DNA of 5,587 nucleotides from assembly GCA_011042595.1 (NCBI GenBank), contig DQWO01000277.1:1-5587 (forward strand). The letters are read 5' to 3'. Source of the DNA: Pseudomonadota bacterium. Lineage in GTDB: Bacteria; Desulfobacterota; Anaeroferrophillalia; Anaeroferrophillales; Anaeroferrophillaceae. The notes under the pieces were generated by a model. It searched no databases. It saw nothing but the letters and a program-made list of their open reading frames with translations, and was not told where the DNA came from. Below, one piece after another: positions 5,474 through 5,587 of this stretch; position 1 is the first letter of the stretch, and every line of letters begins with the position of its first letter. The translations under genes were made by a program, and so were the position numbers.

Positions 5474-5584
5474 GGCATGGCTCTCGCTCATTCTCGCCGG
5501 CCGTCCATGGCCGGCTTCCGAGGCGTCCGCCGCGAATCACATCGTGTGATTCGTTCGGCGGCCAATACCGCTATGAGCCAAGCC
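5474..5584. repeat. GC-rich nested inverted-repeat element after porA
   Basis: Three nested or adjacent stems are seen. The outer arms are GGCATGGCTC (5474-5483) and GAGCCAAGCC (5575-5584), complementary at 9 of 10 positions. The left inner stem is GCCGGCC (5496-5502) with GGCCGGC (5509-5515), perfect, 6-nt loop. The right inner stem is CCGCCG plus CGAATCACA (5527-5541) with TGTGATTCG, a TT bulge and CGGCGG (5545-5561), 15 pairs around the loop TCG. Together they could form a multi-arm structure. No T-run follows either inner stem, so it is not a typical intrinsic terminator. It resembles a REP-like or miniature mobile repeat. A reading frame from the ATG at 5467 crosses it but resembles no known protein. 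The element may continue past the window. Confidence 0.6.
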
Positions 5585-5587
5585 CGA

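Noticed and set aside
5527..5561. Intrinsic terminator after the alpha-subunit gene
   Set aside because: The stem is strong but no T-run follows on either strand, and it is part of a larger nested repeat.
5467..5587. Open frame from the ATG at 5467 to the window edge, a possible start of the beta subunit
   Set aside because: The translation is Arg/Pro/Ser-rich, contains no PorB features and is produced by the inverted-repeat stems.

Overview
The window looks like chromosomal DNA from a mesophilic anaerobic bacterium. A multi-subunit 2-oxoacid:ferredoxin oxidoreductase operon, a diderm-style lipoprotein and dispersed CTCTGTG-type intergenic repeats together suggest Desulfobacterota (old Deltaproteobacteria) or a relative. 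That taxonomic guess is inference only; there is no rRNA or other marker gene here.

Layout. Positions 1-334 hold no gene. They contain two families of imperfect inverted repeats and a good intrinsic terminator (269-302) for the gene to the right. Positions 335-1675 (minus strand) encode a 446-residue lipoprotein. It has a signal peptide with a lipobox Cys19, a 157-residue stretch with no charged residue that is rich in Pro, Tyr, Gly, Gln and Ala, and a folded C-terminal part resembling the CsgG/TolB-like and FlgT C-terminal domains of envelope proteins. Positions 1676-2049 are a divergent intergenic region with an AT-rich perfect inverted repeat in the lipoprotein leader and the second copy of a 25-nt hairpin motif that also occurs at 78-102.

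Positions 2050-5410 (plus strand) are a tightly packed operon of three genes: a gamma subunit (PorG-like, 192 aa), a fused flavoprotein/ferredoxin subunit (GltD-like FAD/NAD(P) oxidoreductase plus a two-cluster ferredoxin domain in the delta-subunit position, 541 aa), and an alpha subunit (PorA-like, 389 aa). The first two genes overlap by 14 bp and the next two abut exactly, so translational coupling is likely. The predicted complex oxidatively decarboxylates a 2-oxoacid (pyruvate or a related acid) to its acyl-CoA. The fused subunit would pass electrons from the Fe-S clusters to FAD and NAD(P), as the separate flavoprotein subunit does in phenylglyoxylate:NAD+ oxidoreductase.

The thiamine-diphosphate-binding beta subunit, needed for activity, is not in the window. 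Directly after the alpha gene lies about 110 bp of GC-rich nested inverted repeats (5474-5584) where the beta gene would be expected. It either lies just beyond the right edge or is encoded elsewhere. The most interesting points are the flavoprotein-ferredoxin fusion inside the operon, the charge-free tyrosine-rich domain of the lipoprotein, the structured element at the missing porB position, and a hairpin repeat pair showing a compensatory base-pair change.
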